Of a stretch of DNA of 64,000 bases, positions 1 to 11,600 are shown piece by piece. A model generated the notes under the pieces. The model did not search any database, was not told the DNA's origin, and saw only the letters and a program-made list of their open reading frames with translations. The first letter of the stretch is position 1. Each line of letters starts with the position of its first letter. Source of the stretch: Siniperca chuatsi (taxonomy: Eukaryota > Chordata > Actinopteri > Centrarchiformes > Sinipercidae); the NCBI RefSeq assembly GCF_020085105.1, contig NC_058055.1, positions 11,237,822 to 11,301,821 of the forward strand, given 5' to 3'. Position numbers and translations under genes: made by a program.

Positions 1-1
1 T

Positions 2-1258
2 GTGCTGTGGGATTCTGCCGCGGAGCTCCTAACTCTGTTGTCCCAAGTAGCCCGTTGTTCCCCTCGGCCTGCCCGCCTTCAGCTTCACCTGGAAGCCTCA
101 GTGCTGCACCAGGCACTGGCTCACTCTTATGACCAGATCAGGGCTGCCACATGCAGACTTTTGGGACATTTGGATCCATTCAGGCCTCCTACACTGCGCA
201 CCCTGCAACCTGACATTTTCAAAAGCTTGATAGACTGTCTTCATGATTCCTGCATTCCTGTTCGGCGGATGGCTTGCAGAGCAGTCGGGAACTGGTTGGG
301 ATATATTGCGGCAGGGTTTATAATGGGTAGGTCCAATGGAAAGGGCAGTGACACTACAGGGTGGGCCAAAGAGAAGGAACAAAATAAACACAAGTGTTCA
401 CACATTGACGCTGTGGGAGATTTGGCTACTATAGTAAAACAGGGAGTGGTCGATGAGGAGGGGCGCAGGTGGGTGGAGGAAGCGAGGAGGACGGCGGCCA
501 TGCTCGCGCCTCTGATCACTGACCCTGATACCCTCACACGTCGTCACTGTTGTGCAGCCCTGGGAAACCTGGTAAATGTTGATGGCGCTGTTTCCTTGTT
601 GTTGGAGGAAGACGTGTCCAGTTTACTTCTGAGAGCTGCGTGCACGGATTCTCATAATGCAGTGAGACAAGCTGCCATAGCAACCCTGCGCCTGTACAGC
701 GAGCGGGACGCAATACGTCAGGTAACGAAAAGAGCAGGTTAAAGGAGGGCAGATGTCGATATTACAATGACTCCTTTTCTGTTTTCAGAAATTGGTTAGA
801 AGGACCATTTTGTAATTGTTAAATGTTTTAATACAACATATTAAAGCTACAAGAGTGTATTTAGTTTCTTTAAGGAAGAAAACATTTCACACTATTTCTT
901 TTTAATGCCTTCAAGACTTGCCTCTTAACCGTAGTATTACCTTGAGCTCATTCATTCCTATATATAAATGTGTTTACTGGTCAAAGTTCCTTGCATATTC
1001 TTTCAGGGGTTAGATATTTTGTCATACCTCCATGCATGTGTTGGCACTTTAAACTGGTATAAAACTATTTTCAAGTTAGTCACTTTCTTTTGCATTTATT
1101 TGAAGGTCCTGATATCCCTCGATGCCAGTAAGAAACTTCTTCAGGCTTCACAACATGCACCTCCACAATGTGACTATCATCAGCTCATTGGGCAGCTGCA
1201 AGTGAGTCCACAGTCCACAGTAGGAATGATAGCAGATTTAAATGCCACCTGTAAATAA
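2..1258 (+). CDS. stk36: STK36 (Fused) serine/threonine kinase, C-terminal two exons (5' partial)
   Basis: Only the C-terminus is present; the reading frame is open at the left edge. Exon A (2-721, frame from base 2) ends in ...RDAIRQ and a donor, CAG|GTAACG. The last exon is 1106-1258, after a pyrimidine-rich acceptor ending tgaag, and starts VLISLDASKKLLQAS; the stop is TAA. The intron is phase 0 and the joined frame is continuous. The product consists of HEAT/armadillo-type helices (for example CIPVRRMACRAVGNWLG, TRRHCCAALGNLVNVDGA, NAVRQAAIATLRLYSE). This matches, from memory of the family, the non-kinase tail of STK36, including the 'I-Q-VL-SL-AS-KL' segment near its end. STK36 is a Fused-family kinase tied to Hedgehog signalling and to central-pair assembly in motile cilia. 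The kinase domain lies outside the window. The family call is fairly secure; the splice is inferred. Confidence 0.85.
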
Positions 1259-1404
1259 TTCTTCTTCCTCACAATGCAATATGACTTCCCCGTCTTAAGC
1301 AATGTGGTAGAGGACTACTGACAGTCATATCACTTTTTTTATTTTTTCTAAAGTGTCTTTAAAAAAGTGTAAGTGAACCTAATACATCGAATTAAAATGG
1401 TGCA

Positions 1405-1478
1405 AATAAAAAGTAACTTTTCTTAATGAAGATCTTTGTTGGCCCCACTGAAATTGTGGTTGTGTGTGTTGAAATAAA
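1405..1478 (+). promoter_or_regulatory. Candidate poly(A) signals of stk36
   Basis: Two AATAAA hexamers lie 147 and 215 bases after the stk36 stop, at 1405-1410 and 1473-1478. Either could end the transcript, giving a short 3' UTR. No cleavage site can be seen directly. Confidence 0.45.
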
Positions 1479-1690
1479 ACAGTTTGTCGTTGATGTTGAT
1501 CTGATGTTTCATTTCATGGCACCAGTTATTCAAACTTGAAAAGAAAAAAACAATGTAACTGTAATCGAAATTCAGCAGAAACGACGGCAGAGCTTTTTAA
1601 TCCGCGAATAGACTCTTTTTACCTTCTAGGCCTCTCCCCAATGATAATCATTTATCTGACCTGCATTATATTTTGATTTGCTTAGTACTT

Positions 1691-1777
1691 CTATCCCTGT
1701 GTGCACTGATGTGACAGTGAGCTGCTGTAACAAAAGTTTCCCCTCGGGGATCAATAAAGTATTTCTGATTCTGATAA
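1691..1777 (+). repeat. Tail of a fish LINE-like interspersed repeat
   Basis: The stretch ends in 'cccctcggggatcaataaag' followed by a short run of ctgatt units. This is a tail I know as widespread in teleost genomes. A reverse-oriented relative with 'actttattggtcccctgggg' sits at about 23290. The family name is not certain. Its internal AATAAA belongs to the repeat and need not be a gene signal. Confidence 0.5.
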
Positions 1778-1778
1778 A

Positions 1779-2415
1779 TAGTCGTTATGAGCAACACACA
1801 GGTGGAGTAATTCACTTTTGCATTAGGAATGCTCTACAGCAGCGCAGGTTTTAGTTTTTGTACATTTCGGTGTAGCGCACGTTTTGCCTTAACCGAATCG
1901 ACCATGTAAAGATAAACGGTGTCGTATGCTGTACGGAAAACCTTTTGGAGCAAATTTGAGTTTTTTGATTTCGGACCATATAAATAAAATGGATTTGATT
2001 TATTGAGTTGTCGGGCCACTGCAAACAGCATTTTTCGGAGGGTTGGACGTTGAATTAATTGTTCATTCCTTTTTAAATTGTCCCCTTTACAGCGTCACCT
2101 CGACTAAACAAGAACGATTCAATAATGATGATAATAATACAAGTTTTCATTTCTTCCAAGTGTCTTGGCCGCGGGGTCGGATCAGAAAGGAGCGCTTGTC
2201 GGCGTCCATCAGGCCCTGGAGGTTTGAACTTTGCTTTATCAAAAAACGAGATTTACTACATTCAAAAAGGCAGGACTTGTTTTCAAGCTCAGTTAGACAG
2301 CAGACTGCAATCTGGTTATTATAACAGTCGGTGCAGGCAAAATAATTTCCGTTCAATAACCCCAACTCGGAGAGAAAACCTCTGAAAAACACAACGGACT
2401 GAGTTGATGACATAA
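1779..2415. other. Convergent intergenic spacer between stk36 and atf5
   Basis: This is the AT-rich gap between two tail-to-tail genes. Short open frames occur on both strands, but none has family resemblance or splice context. I see no RNA gene here. Confidence 0.4.
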
Positions 2416-4150
2416 TTTATTGTTGAAAGGAAAAAAGTTGACGTTTCACAAAGAAATATGCATAGGCCTATATGATAAAATTAACTTGAAATTACAAAGC
2501 CTTATGTGCTGTTCATATTTTTGGTTTTAACAATCGGAGTTGATAGTACACCGCAGGACAGTCAAACAATGTGACATGAATATCTTGCCAAAAACTGAAT
2601 AAACAATATAAATAAATATATAAATAAAAGTCAGTGCTCATATCCAAGATTGTCTTAAAATAAATATGCATAGAAAAAATCTATCCTCGGCATAGGCATG
2701 TTTAACTACAGTAACAGTAGTGGGTATTTGCTCAGCAACTAATGAACTGGAAAATAATTTAGACATGTCCTCTTACACCAAAGCTAACACTGCAAAAGCC
2801 TTATCAAATAATCTAATGAGATTTTTTCAGTTAATTTTCTACAAAGAAAAGGCTAACACACTCCACTCCCTGAACATACAAAAGTTGTTACAAATTAGTG
2901 CAGATCAGCCAGAGGCCTATAAAACTTATTGCCTTAACAAGCAGTTTAGAGAAATATTTCCCGACTTGGTTCTGAAATCCTACATTTTCTATTCAAAGAG
3001 AGAGAGAGAGAGAGAGTATGTTCATGGAAAAACATGCATAGGGGGGCTGCTAAATCTCCACTAGTTACAATATTTGTACATAAGAAAACCTTTTTTTTTC
3101 TTTCTTTCAGGAAAACCTGTAGGCCTATGTCAATAGCAGTGAAATCTTTACCATGTAAAATGAAGGACAGAAGTCTGTAGTCTCCTGCCATGAATCATCC
3201 ACTGACATTTATAGAACTGGAGGACAAATTGCATATCCTGAGCTGCAAAAGAGATTGTATAATTTGCAAAATGCAACAGAAGAAAATGTAACAAATTGCC
3301 ACAAACACAATAAAATGCCAGTTTCCACCTTCAAAACAGTACAAATGATAAGTTAGTTCTCTTTTGGTCACATAATTTGCATAATGCAAATATCAGGAAA
3401 ATAAAACAAATGTAAATACAGCAGACAAAGTAACATTTCTAACAAAGCAAGGTAAAATAGATGTTTGACCTTCAGCAAAAAGAAAAGGGGGGAAAAAAGA
3501 ATCTACACGCTCAAAACATTTTGCTCTTCTCAGCAGTTCTTTCCACAATTGTAAAAGCCAATACATCTTCAACCATCATTCTAATATTTTAAAATATTCA
3601 TAGCAATTGAAATATAATTTGCTGTTCAAGGGAGGGTAGAAATTATTCTAGAAAAGTATTTGGTTTGAAAGATGTGCGCAAAATGAAATACTGCTGTTTC
3701 ACATGTTGACACCAACAACATATTTTTGAGTACTTCAACTACTGAAAAAGATGATAAAGTAATTGCAAATAAAAATTTTAAATAGAAAAAAACATTAAGT
3801 TCTATTGCTGACAACAATTCCAATGTAAGGCTATTAAAAATATTAAACATTACTTCCCTATTTCAATTAGTAGATTTAGTAGATTCACGCAGTGTGAGAT
3901 CTGTTAAGAATGATTGTCATTTAAAGCATTGCAATGCCACAGTGCAGGCTCGAGTGATTAGAGTGTGAAAGCAATGGAAGCATTGGATAAAGTGTTGATT
4001 TAAAATGTAAAAAATTATTCACATTAGCAAAGCATGCATTTACCCCACCCACCATGAAAAAAAAATTAAACATTAAATTCTGGACAATCTTAAAGACACA
4101 AACATTTTCCCTGTTACGCCCTCTTTAAATGTAATTGCAGAAGCCTGGTG
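2416..4150 (-). other. atf5: Probable atf5 3' UTR with poly(A) signal
   Basis: The stretch after the atf5 stop is AT-rich and has no convincing coding frame. On the minus strand an AATAAA lies at 2421-2416, which would give a 3' UTR of about 1.7 kb. A short (GA)n run sits near 2998-3016. Other AT-rich hexamers could be used, so the exact end is unsure. Confidence 0.45.
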
Positions 4151-6080
4151 TTACGCTGTTGTGTCCTGCTTGTGCCTTTGGCTACGGGCCTTGTAAACTT
4201 CAATCAGCAGGTCTTTGACATACTGGATTTCACGTTCTACCGACTCTGCCTTGTCTCGGAGCTCCCGGTTCCTCCCTTCAAGGCAATGCAACTGTTCCTC
4301 CAAAGAATCTAGCTCCGCCCTTTTTCGTTGGCGATACCTGCATTGAGCAAAACAAAGATTAAATGAAGATCTTTACCTGTGAAATCATGTCAAAAGTTCT
4401 GTTTGATCAAGCAGAAACTAATACTTACCTATGAGCGGCAGTTTTGTTCTGATCTCTCTTCTTCTGTTTGCGCTCGCCGCCTTCAGCTGGAATGATGTCG
4501 ACTTCGTATTTCACAGAACAGTGGTCTTCCTTCAGCCTGCATGCTTGTCTGTGCCCTGAAGACTCCACATTCAGACTCTCCCTAGCCATTACAAGACACT
4601 CTGGTCCCTGATCCTCCAGGAAATTACAGTGTAAATCATGCTGTGCTATCTGTAGACTCTCTGATTTCACCTGTTCGTTGATGTTGCCTAAGAAGCTATG
4701 ATAGGCCTCAGACTGTGGGTTTGCTGGAAGATAACAAACTTCGCTGCTCTCTGTTTTCCAAGAAACGGTGGCTTTTGTCACCTCCACACTAGCTTTGATA
4801 CTATTCAGCACCTCGTTGTTACCAGTGCCTCCGCTGACCTCCCTCATGCTATACATCAGCAGATCCTCTTTCTTATGTGGGACATCAAGTGATCCACCAA
4901 AGCCAAATCCACCACCAACAACCTTCGCACCACCTATGACATCTTGACTGAAACAGCAATTTTTCTCTTCTTTTGGTAGAGCGGCACATCTTCTGACCTC
5001 GACTGCACTGCCCAGACAGTAGCTTTTCCCTACCAGCTGCTCGTCCTCTACACAGCCATAGCTACCTGTAAGGGTCACCGCTGAGTTACCTGAGTTATTT
5101 CCTTTGGAACTCAACAAACTGTTATCATAGCCTTCACTGAACCTCACACCATCAGGAACTCTTTTCCTACCACACCCACTGGGGCGACTGCAGCTGTACG
5201 GGGCGTGTCTTGGAAGTTTGGATCGCCCAATGGGCCCGCCACAGATACTCAGCAGGTCCAGTTCTCCGGTTGCCAGGGTAACAAGAAGCGGGCTGGATTC
5301 CGATTGGCTGGATGTAGAGTATGATGCATATGGCAGCTGACTGAACGGCTGAGGACCCGCCGGCAGTGGACCCCTGTCGCATTTTCCCAGCCTCGGCCCT
5401 TTCTCTGGCAGTGGTTCAGACAGGAAGTAGTCCTCTAGTTGTGCAAGTTCCTCTTGCAGCAGAGAGGTCATGACCTCCAAGTCAGAGGGCACCTGGATAT
5501 CATTCTGAAGGGGTGAAGGGGGAAGGGAGGCATTGGTGGAGGAGGGAGGGGAAGGAGGGTTTGGGAGGTACGAGGAGAAATCCACTTCTTCCGTCATCCA
5601 GTCAGTGAGACCATTACCTATTGAGGAGAGAAAATAAATGCAGTCGTTACAAGCTGTTCGGTGGAGGAAAATATTACAGCTAAATAATAACGTTCATGCA
5701 AACGTTATAAAAATATCAGTCATCCAACATTGCACGTAGCAACGTAGTTTTCTAAAGGCACAATCTGATCGACGATAGTAGATGCAAAGCAAGGTTTTTT
5801 CAAAATATAGTTGCAGCACATCAATATATTAGACGTAGCTAGTTCATTACTTACTGTTCAAGAAGGACGAATGTGCTGCAGTGCCGAGCCCACCTGAAAT
5901 GGGGAAAAATATAAAAAAGCATACTAGCTGCAACTCACCAATTAAGTGCTGACTCTCCTCTGACACCTCCCCCCTGCACCCCTGTGATTGGCTGTGGTTA
6001 GCCTGTGGGTGAGAGAGAGCGAGGGGGTCTGCCGGGCAGACACGAAGTGTCTTCCAAACAGGAGCTGATGTTGCCATCAT
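4151..6080 (-). CDS. atf5: ATF5 bZIP transcription factor
   Basis: Coding exons on the minus strand are 6080-5939, 5893-5855 (a 39-nt micro-exon), 5617-4429 and 4337-4151. All have GT-AG borders, and the frame stays open through every junction to give 518 codons plus stop. The N-terminal part carries '[14 protein letters not shown]', like the conserved 'SDWMTERVDF' of ATF5, and later '[10 protein letters not shown]'. The bZIP lies at about residues 446-510. Its basic region, [18 protein letters not shown], spans the last intron, and the zipper ends [24 protein letters not shown] and the C-terminal [22 protein letters not shown]-type end favour ATF5 over ATF4. ATF5 is a stress-responsive activator acting through CRE/CARE-like sites, including in the mitochondrial unfolded protein response. 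M68 is an alternative start, but upstream codons continue in frame through two splices, so 6080 is preferred. The a/b paralogue is not decided. Confidence 0.9.
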
Positions 6081-7208
6081 TTTGTCTATTGATGCTTTGA
6101 TTCAGTCCAAGTCCAAGCATATGCTGAGCGCAAGCAGGGTCTGACAGATGGGCCACGGAGAGCAGGGCTGGGTGAGCATAATGAAACCTACAGGGTAAAC
6201 AGAAACAACGATCAGAAATGTGCTGCTAGAAAGATACAACTTATTCTGATGGAATCAGGAATATCACACTTGCTGCCCTCAGCAAGTTTCTTAACATGAC
6301 TCAGTCTGTTGATGGAGGGGCTACACTGACAAAATCACCTGCAAGTCATCATGGTTTTTGGCAATTAACTCTCCTAAACATGCACCTTTAAAAATGTATC
6401 AGTATCCAATACAAGTATCAATTATTTAAAATAGACATGAAAAGAAACTATTTCAAAAACCAACCCTCAGAACTGGCATGGTCAGCGATACAGAAGTGAG
6501 AGCTCTGTCCTTTGGGCTTTGACCTGCCTCAAAGCAAAATGCACTTGACGTCCTCAAAACACGTGGGACCTACTGTAGTGACGCTGTCAACGGCCCAGCT
6601 GTTGTCAAGAAGCACTAGAGTAACTCTCTGAGTGAGAGACACCCTGATCATTAAATCGGATTAATGCAGATCAGCTCCTCCCAATCGTGTCCCTTTTGAA
6701 TTAATCACCTCTGTTTGATCACTTAAGCAGTTTAGCTGACAATAAGGTGGTATCTAAATGAAAACCCAAAGCAAAACACACGACTGAAAGTGACAGAAAT
6801 GTGATACTGTATCTCCAGTTTACAGAACATATAGCCTACATTTACATGAAGTATAAATTACCATCACATAGTAACATACAGCTATCTGATATTAACCCTG
6901 CCGCACTGTTATCAAAGCACCAAAAACAGCCTAAACCCCCCAAGGAACGTCATTAAAGAAGCATGAACTATTTAGCAAATAGTCTATGAACTTCATAGAC
7001 TATTTGTTCTATTGTAATATCTTCATAGTATTAAGATATTACAATAGAAGTGAAGATCTTAAAATAGAAGAAATTGTATAGCCTAAAGCACTCCGCAACT
7101 ATAACCACTTGTGACATACAAGCATATACAACTGTAACAACATCACAGTACCAAACTTAACACAGCTGTATTGATAGAGAGCAGAGAGAGTTTGACTTAC
7201 TCCATCAT
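5998..7208 (-). promoter_or_regulatory. atf5 inhibitory uORF2, overlapping the main start
   Basis: It begins with ATGATGGA at 7208-7201, the last bases of leader exon 1 (donor GTAAGTC at 7200). It continues in exon 2 from 6187 (acceptor CTGTAG) and stops with TAA at 6000-5998. Spliced, it encodes 65 residues starting MMEFHYAHPALL. It runs past the atf5 start at 6080 in a different frame, overlapping it by 83 nt. This is the layout known for ATF4 and ATF5 uORF2, which blocks the main frame unless eIF2-alpha is phosphorylated. The frame is open only if the intron is removed, which supports the splice. Confidence 0.8.
6976..7049. repeat. Two adjacent near-perfect palindromes in atf5 intron 1
   Basis: Arms of 15 bp (6976-6990 and 6992-7006) pair across a single base. 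They are followed at once by 17-bp arms (7007-7023 and 7033-7049) around a 9-base loop. Both hairpins are AT-rich. Confidence 0.75.
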
Positions 7209-7500
7209 TGCAGAGAAAACTGTAGAGCGCTTGGGGGTGCGTTGCTAAAGCAAAGCACGACTTATTTTCGGGTCTAACTACTTCACGAGTTTAAAGAGCC
7301 ATATTTTAGCTCGGAATATCCGGGACAGCGCAAAAAGGACGAGTTGTTCCTTTGTTGTGGTCGACCTGTAAACTGAGGAGCTGCTTAATTGTGAGAAAGC
7401 ATCAGTTCTTTCACACCTAGCAACCAACTGCGTCACCAGGACAAACCGTGCTGCGGAGTGTAGATCCCTCCGCCCCACCCGCCGCATCTCTCACCGAAGG
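7201..7500 (-). promoter_or_regulatory. atf5 leader exon 1 and proximal promoter
   Basis: The exon ends at 7201 with a consensus donor. Its 5' limit is not visible. The DNA around 7440-7490 is GC-richer ('ccgccccacccgccgc' on the plus strand, giving Sp1-like GGGCGG on the gene strand) with no TATA box. That fits a TATA-less start site at roughly 7400-7500. Confidence 0.45.
7291..7302 (-). promoter_or_regulatory. atf5 uORF1, three codons (Met-Ala-Leu-stop)
   Basis: The minus strand reads ATGGCTCTTTAA. A three-codon first uORF is the hallmark of vertebrate ATF4/ATF5 leaders and acts as the permissive reinitiation element. It ends 82 nt before the uORF2 start, within the same exon. Confidence 0.8.
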
Positions 7501-8540
7501 ACATCCCACAAACTCACTGCTGGGCTCCGTTAGATATTTACTCGTTCCTTGATGCTTGTGTCAAAAGTAATGCCACTTAATGTAGTACGTTATGATTAGC
7601 GTTAATTGTAATTTCTTGCACGACTGTTGTAATACAGCCACAAAATGGCTGTATTTTTTTAAATTCCAAAACGTTGCTCCGTTGAGTAAAATGAAATATG
7701 CAGAAAATAGTGAATAGAAAGGCAACAGTTGAAACGTTATTTACAAACTTAGGCTATAATTTAAATGTATTAAAATTACTATGTACAGTCGGCCTAGTTA
7801 ACTTTCCATGGAAAAGAGGATGGTGGTTGCTAAAATGTACCCTAACCTAAGGTTAGCTGTAAAATCTGAAGGAAATAACCTTTAGTCAGAGGACAAATAG
7901 GTCAATAGGCTAATTAAATGGAACTGGGAAATTTCGAAGCGGAAGGGAAATAACAATTGGTTTCTACTGGTTTTAGTTTTTATATATCAGTAGTAATCCG
8001 AAAAGTAATCGCATTACTGTAATGCGTTACACCGTGCCATTGTTTTTGCTATAGCCCGTTGTTGCTATAGAGACGGGGCAGTGCCGCTAGTTTCTGTGCT
8101 CGACGGCGTAGACTGCTCCTTTAAATGTCTGTCCTGCTGGTAGGCTTGATTTACGTGAACACGGCTCTCAAATACACACCAATAAAGTTCAGAGACTGTA
8201 CCCGGCATGGTATTGTTTTGGAGGGGGACTATTTGATTCACAACGCACTTGTTGTTCAGTAGACGTCTGTTGCATCTCCGTTGCATCAGTGGTCCACGCA
8301 CAGAGCGATTGGCTGCGCGTGCTCAGACTGTCGTTCTGTCATTGGCTGGAATCAGCTACATGTGAAATTTGATTGGTCGATGGTAGGCAAGGCAAAGCAT
8401 TACTGTGTTGTTATCATTTTTTTTCTGCAGTGCAGACTGTGCACATGTTTCAGGTAAACAAACCGGGTGTGGATATCGGTGCTGCAGTTTTTAAAACTGA
8501 GAAAAGCTTTGACATTTTGTGTCACAGTTTTACCAAGCTC
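7500..8540. other. Intergenic DNA upstream of atf5 with a CCAAT-box cluster
   Basis: No coding frame is convincing. Around 7990-8030 there is a 'gtaatcgcattactgtaatg' palindromic motif of the kind seen in fish repeats. Three 'attgg' (inverted CCAAT) boxes fall between about 8308 and 8375, next to a somewhat GC-richer stretch, and look promoter-like. Confidence 0.35.
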
Positions 8541-8645
8541 ATCAGAATCAGCTTTATTGCCAAGCAGGTTTACACATACAAGGAATTTGCTTTGGTATTT
8601 TGGTGCAAAACAATAAACATAGTAGAAATATAAAGCAAGTACTGC
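8541..8645. repeat. Fish interspersed repeat ('atcagctttattgccaag' type)
   Basis: The words 'agaatcagctttattgccaa' and 'acatacaaggaatttgcttt' are familiar from a common teleost retroelement end. Recognised by motif only; family not assigned. Confidence 0.5.
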
Positions 8646-11600
8646 AGGTAAATCATAAATCGTCAAAACAGAACAGCTTGTGGTAAATCAAGTCTTTTAA
8701 GAAAAAGTCTGTCTGACTGATTATACAGTTGAGCAAGTATGCCATTTATTACTAGACCTACAGGATACTCTATAATAGGAATCCATGTTGTCATCAAAGG
8801 CATACAGTCTCTTTGCAATTACACTATTGTAAGTATGGCAAATCATTATTTCATTTTGATTTTTTTTACTTATTTAATTAATAGCTGTCAGCTCATATGG
8901 GTATCAACATCACCAGGGCACTGTTTGATGAAATGACACTGAGTTGGTGAATAATGGAAGATTATTCACCCTTTGTTGATGACTGTTATCCTAATATACT
9001 TTGAGAATCACTTCCATGGCTAATTCAGTGAGACACAGCTGGTGGAACCAAATTAATTTACTGGTAATGGCTGTCAATAACAATTATGTGAGGAATAAAG
9101 CTTTGTTTTTCTCCTTTCAGCAAATCCCGACGCTGAGTGAATGTGCTGTTCTCCTGTTGCTATAGTAATAGCGGACACTGCCCCCTATTTTAGACTTGTT
9201 TTCTGGTTGCTGTTGCCATGGGATTTGCATCTCTCTCTCTTTCTCGCTCTCTCTTTCTCTCTCTCCATACCTGCTGTTTTCCTTCCACCGCACCTCTGTG
9301 TCTGCACCCCTCCTTGTCCAACCATTCCTCTATCTCATTTGCTGAGTTGCATCTCTGTAACATTATCATTTTGCCAAAACCAATGGGCTTATTTCCAGTT
9401 CTGCTGAATTTGCATATTGACAGGACACCAGCGTCTAGCTTCTAGATAGATTTGTCCACTGAGCAGCATGTCTGTGTATTGAGGGAAAGTCCGGAAACAT
9501 CTACAGTAACATGAATTAGTACATAATCACATTATCCAGAATGGCTACAGAGGAGTTGTTTCCACACAAAGGGAAACATGTCCTTTGAATAGAGTTAATC
9601 TACAGAAACTATTGAATTTGAGTAAAATGGTCTTTGTAGGACTCTGATATACACAAGTCCATCTGTGTTAATCTGAGTCATTTAAAGAGACAACCCTGTT
9701 ACAGCGGAGCTATTCAGCAAAATGCCCACCGTGTGGTAGCTACCATATGAGTGGAGCTCTGAGAGATTTGTAGAAAGGCAACCTGATGCAATCTAGATAA
9801 ATGTAGTTGTAATGGAAACCAGATTGAGATAGTAGTAGCTGGTGAAGTTGGAGGGTCTCCCAGGAAATCGCTGACTGCTCTCTCTGTCTGTATTAATTGG
9901 TCCACCGAGGGCTTCCTGTTTGCGCATCATGAGAGAAATCCAAGGTGCTCATGACAGCACTGCTGCATTTACTCGTCGTCTCCACTATTAAGTACAATTT
10001 CCTTTGTCATTATTTAGGAAAAGATGTAAAATGTGTTAATTACACAGCAAAATACCTTTAATTCTCCCTCTTGCTTTAGATAATCGAATGGGCTCAGTGT
10101 CTCAGAGCAAAATCTGGATGATCTCAAATTTCCCGGTAGTTAAAACAACACAACCAAACTTAACAACTGGTGAGTTAAGGGAAGGCCGTTAAACTTTGGA
10201 TCAAACTGGACTTCAGATATATTTGAGATATTTAGTATCATTTTCTATAGTGAGACAAGGCTGTCCATCAACCGATACCCACATTTATTGTCTGAATATT
10301 GTGTATGAGCCAAGAAGTCAGAAAAGTCGATGCTGCATGCCAAGTGCACGTATGGCACGTTAGTAAGGGTTACACCATCATTTCATCATCATCGCTCTCA
10401 GAATTTATTGTCCTCAACTTTTGCCCCTCTTTGAACATACGATGAAAACATGGAATTCAGTTACAACTTGTGAATGGAAGCCTCTCAGAGGGGATTTGTG
10501 GATGTTTTTGTGTGTGTTCAGCCTACAAATCACTCCCATTTGTAGCTATGTTTTGGCATGAAAACAGTTAATCAAGTTTCAAAAAAGTGACAAGCATAAT
10601 ATCATTTTCATTCATGAATGTTATCTAGACTAACATAATTTGCATTTAGCCATGACAGATCTGAAGCAGTCACACAGGGTTTATGTTTATTTACTATTCC
10701 TCAAGGACTTCATGGTAAATTAGAGGTGTTTGATGTAAAGGACTACAGCGTCTGTTTTGTCCTCCTTTGGGATGTCACAGCTTTTAGGAGATCACTCCTA
10801 ACTAGCTCTAACCCTTAAATGCATCTTGAATGAAGGTGTGCATGGCACACAAAGCTCAGCCTGTACTGACCTGGCATGAAAAAAAACCCCTCCATATTGT
10901 AAGTTTACTTCAATATCAGCAGGTTGGTAGAGGAACAATGTATAGAATTTACAAAAATTACAGATGAAGTGAAGAAAAACAGAACAATAACAGCAGAATA
11001 ACCAAGATTGTAAAATAATAATTGAGGGTCACAGATTTTTACTCAAACTTACTGTTCGTGCATCACTCGTGTTCTTCAAAATTGTAGCTCTTTAAGCAAA
11101 CAAGTCCCAAATGGTTCCTCAGTGTCATTGACAGCACTCAGGCTGTGTCAGGCTGCCCTGCAGAGCCTCAACGTCTATCACCTTTGAGCTTTACACAGTC
11201 GATATTCATTCAGGCCATATGCTTCTTGCTCATAACACAACTTATTCATTCATCAGAGCTTATCTGTCACTTAACTTTATTTCATATTGACACTGAACTT
11301 TAAATTCTAAATCTTAATTCATCTGTTTAAGTCTGGCAATTTACAACTGCTGGCTTTACTGTACAAAAACATTACATTTTTATTCCTTATCGATCATCAG
11401 TTCATTTTACATTTTAGTCATGTGATCGATGATTTTATTCAGAGTGACTTTATATTCATTCAGCTGTAAATTTAATTCCTACGTCACCGAACTTACAAGC
11501 AAACAAATATACTGAGGGCAAAGGTCAAGACCATAGTATGTTCCACAAAATGATCATGTAACAAACAAGACATTTTATAACGGAGCATTAAGATATAGCA

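Noticed and set aside
2720-3064. Open frame of 114 codons on the plus strand
   Set aside because: It lies in the probable atf5 3' UTR, antisense, contains a (GA)n-coded Arg-Glu run and shows no domain or splice context.
4425-5597. Reading atf5 as a single-exon gene starting at Met 5597
   Set aside because: The frame continues upstream through two well-formed splice junctions, and the last bZIP codons need the exon at 4337-4151.
8065-8301. Open frame of 78 codons on the minus strand near the CCAAT cluster
   Set aside because: No family resemblance and no splice signals in frame; the surroundings look repeat-derived or promoter-like.
8059-9190. 'gttgctatag' words near 8059 and 9159 as possible ends of one element
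   Set aside because: The shared string is short, and the arms differ in spacing and sequence beyond it; no clear inverted or direct repeat could be drawn.
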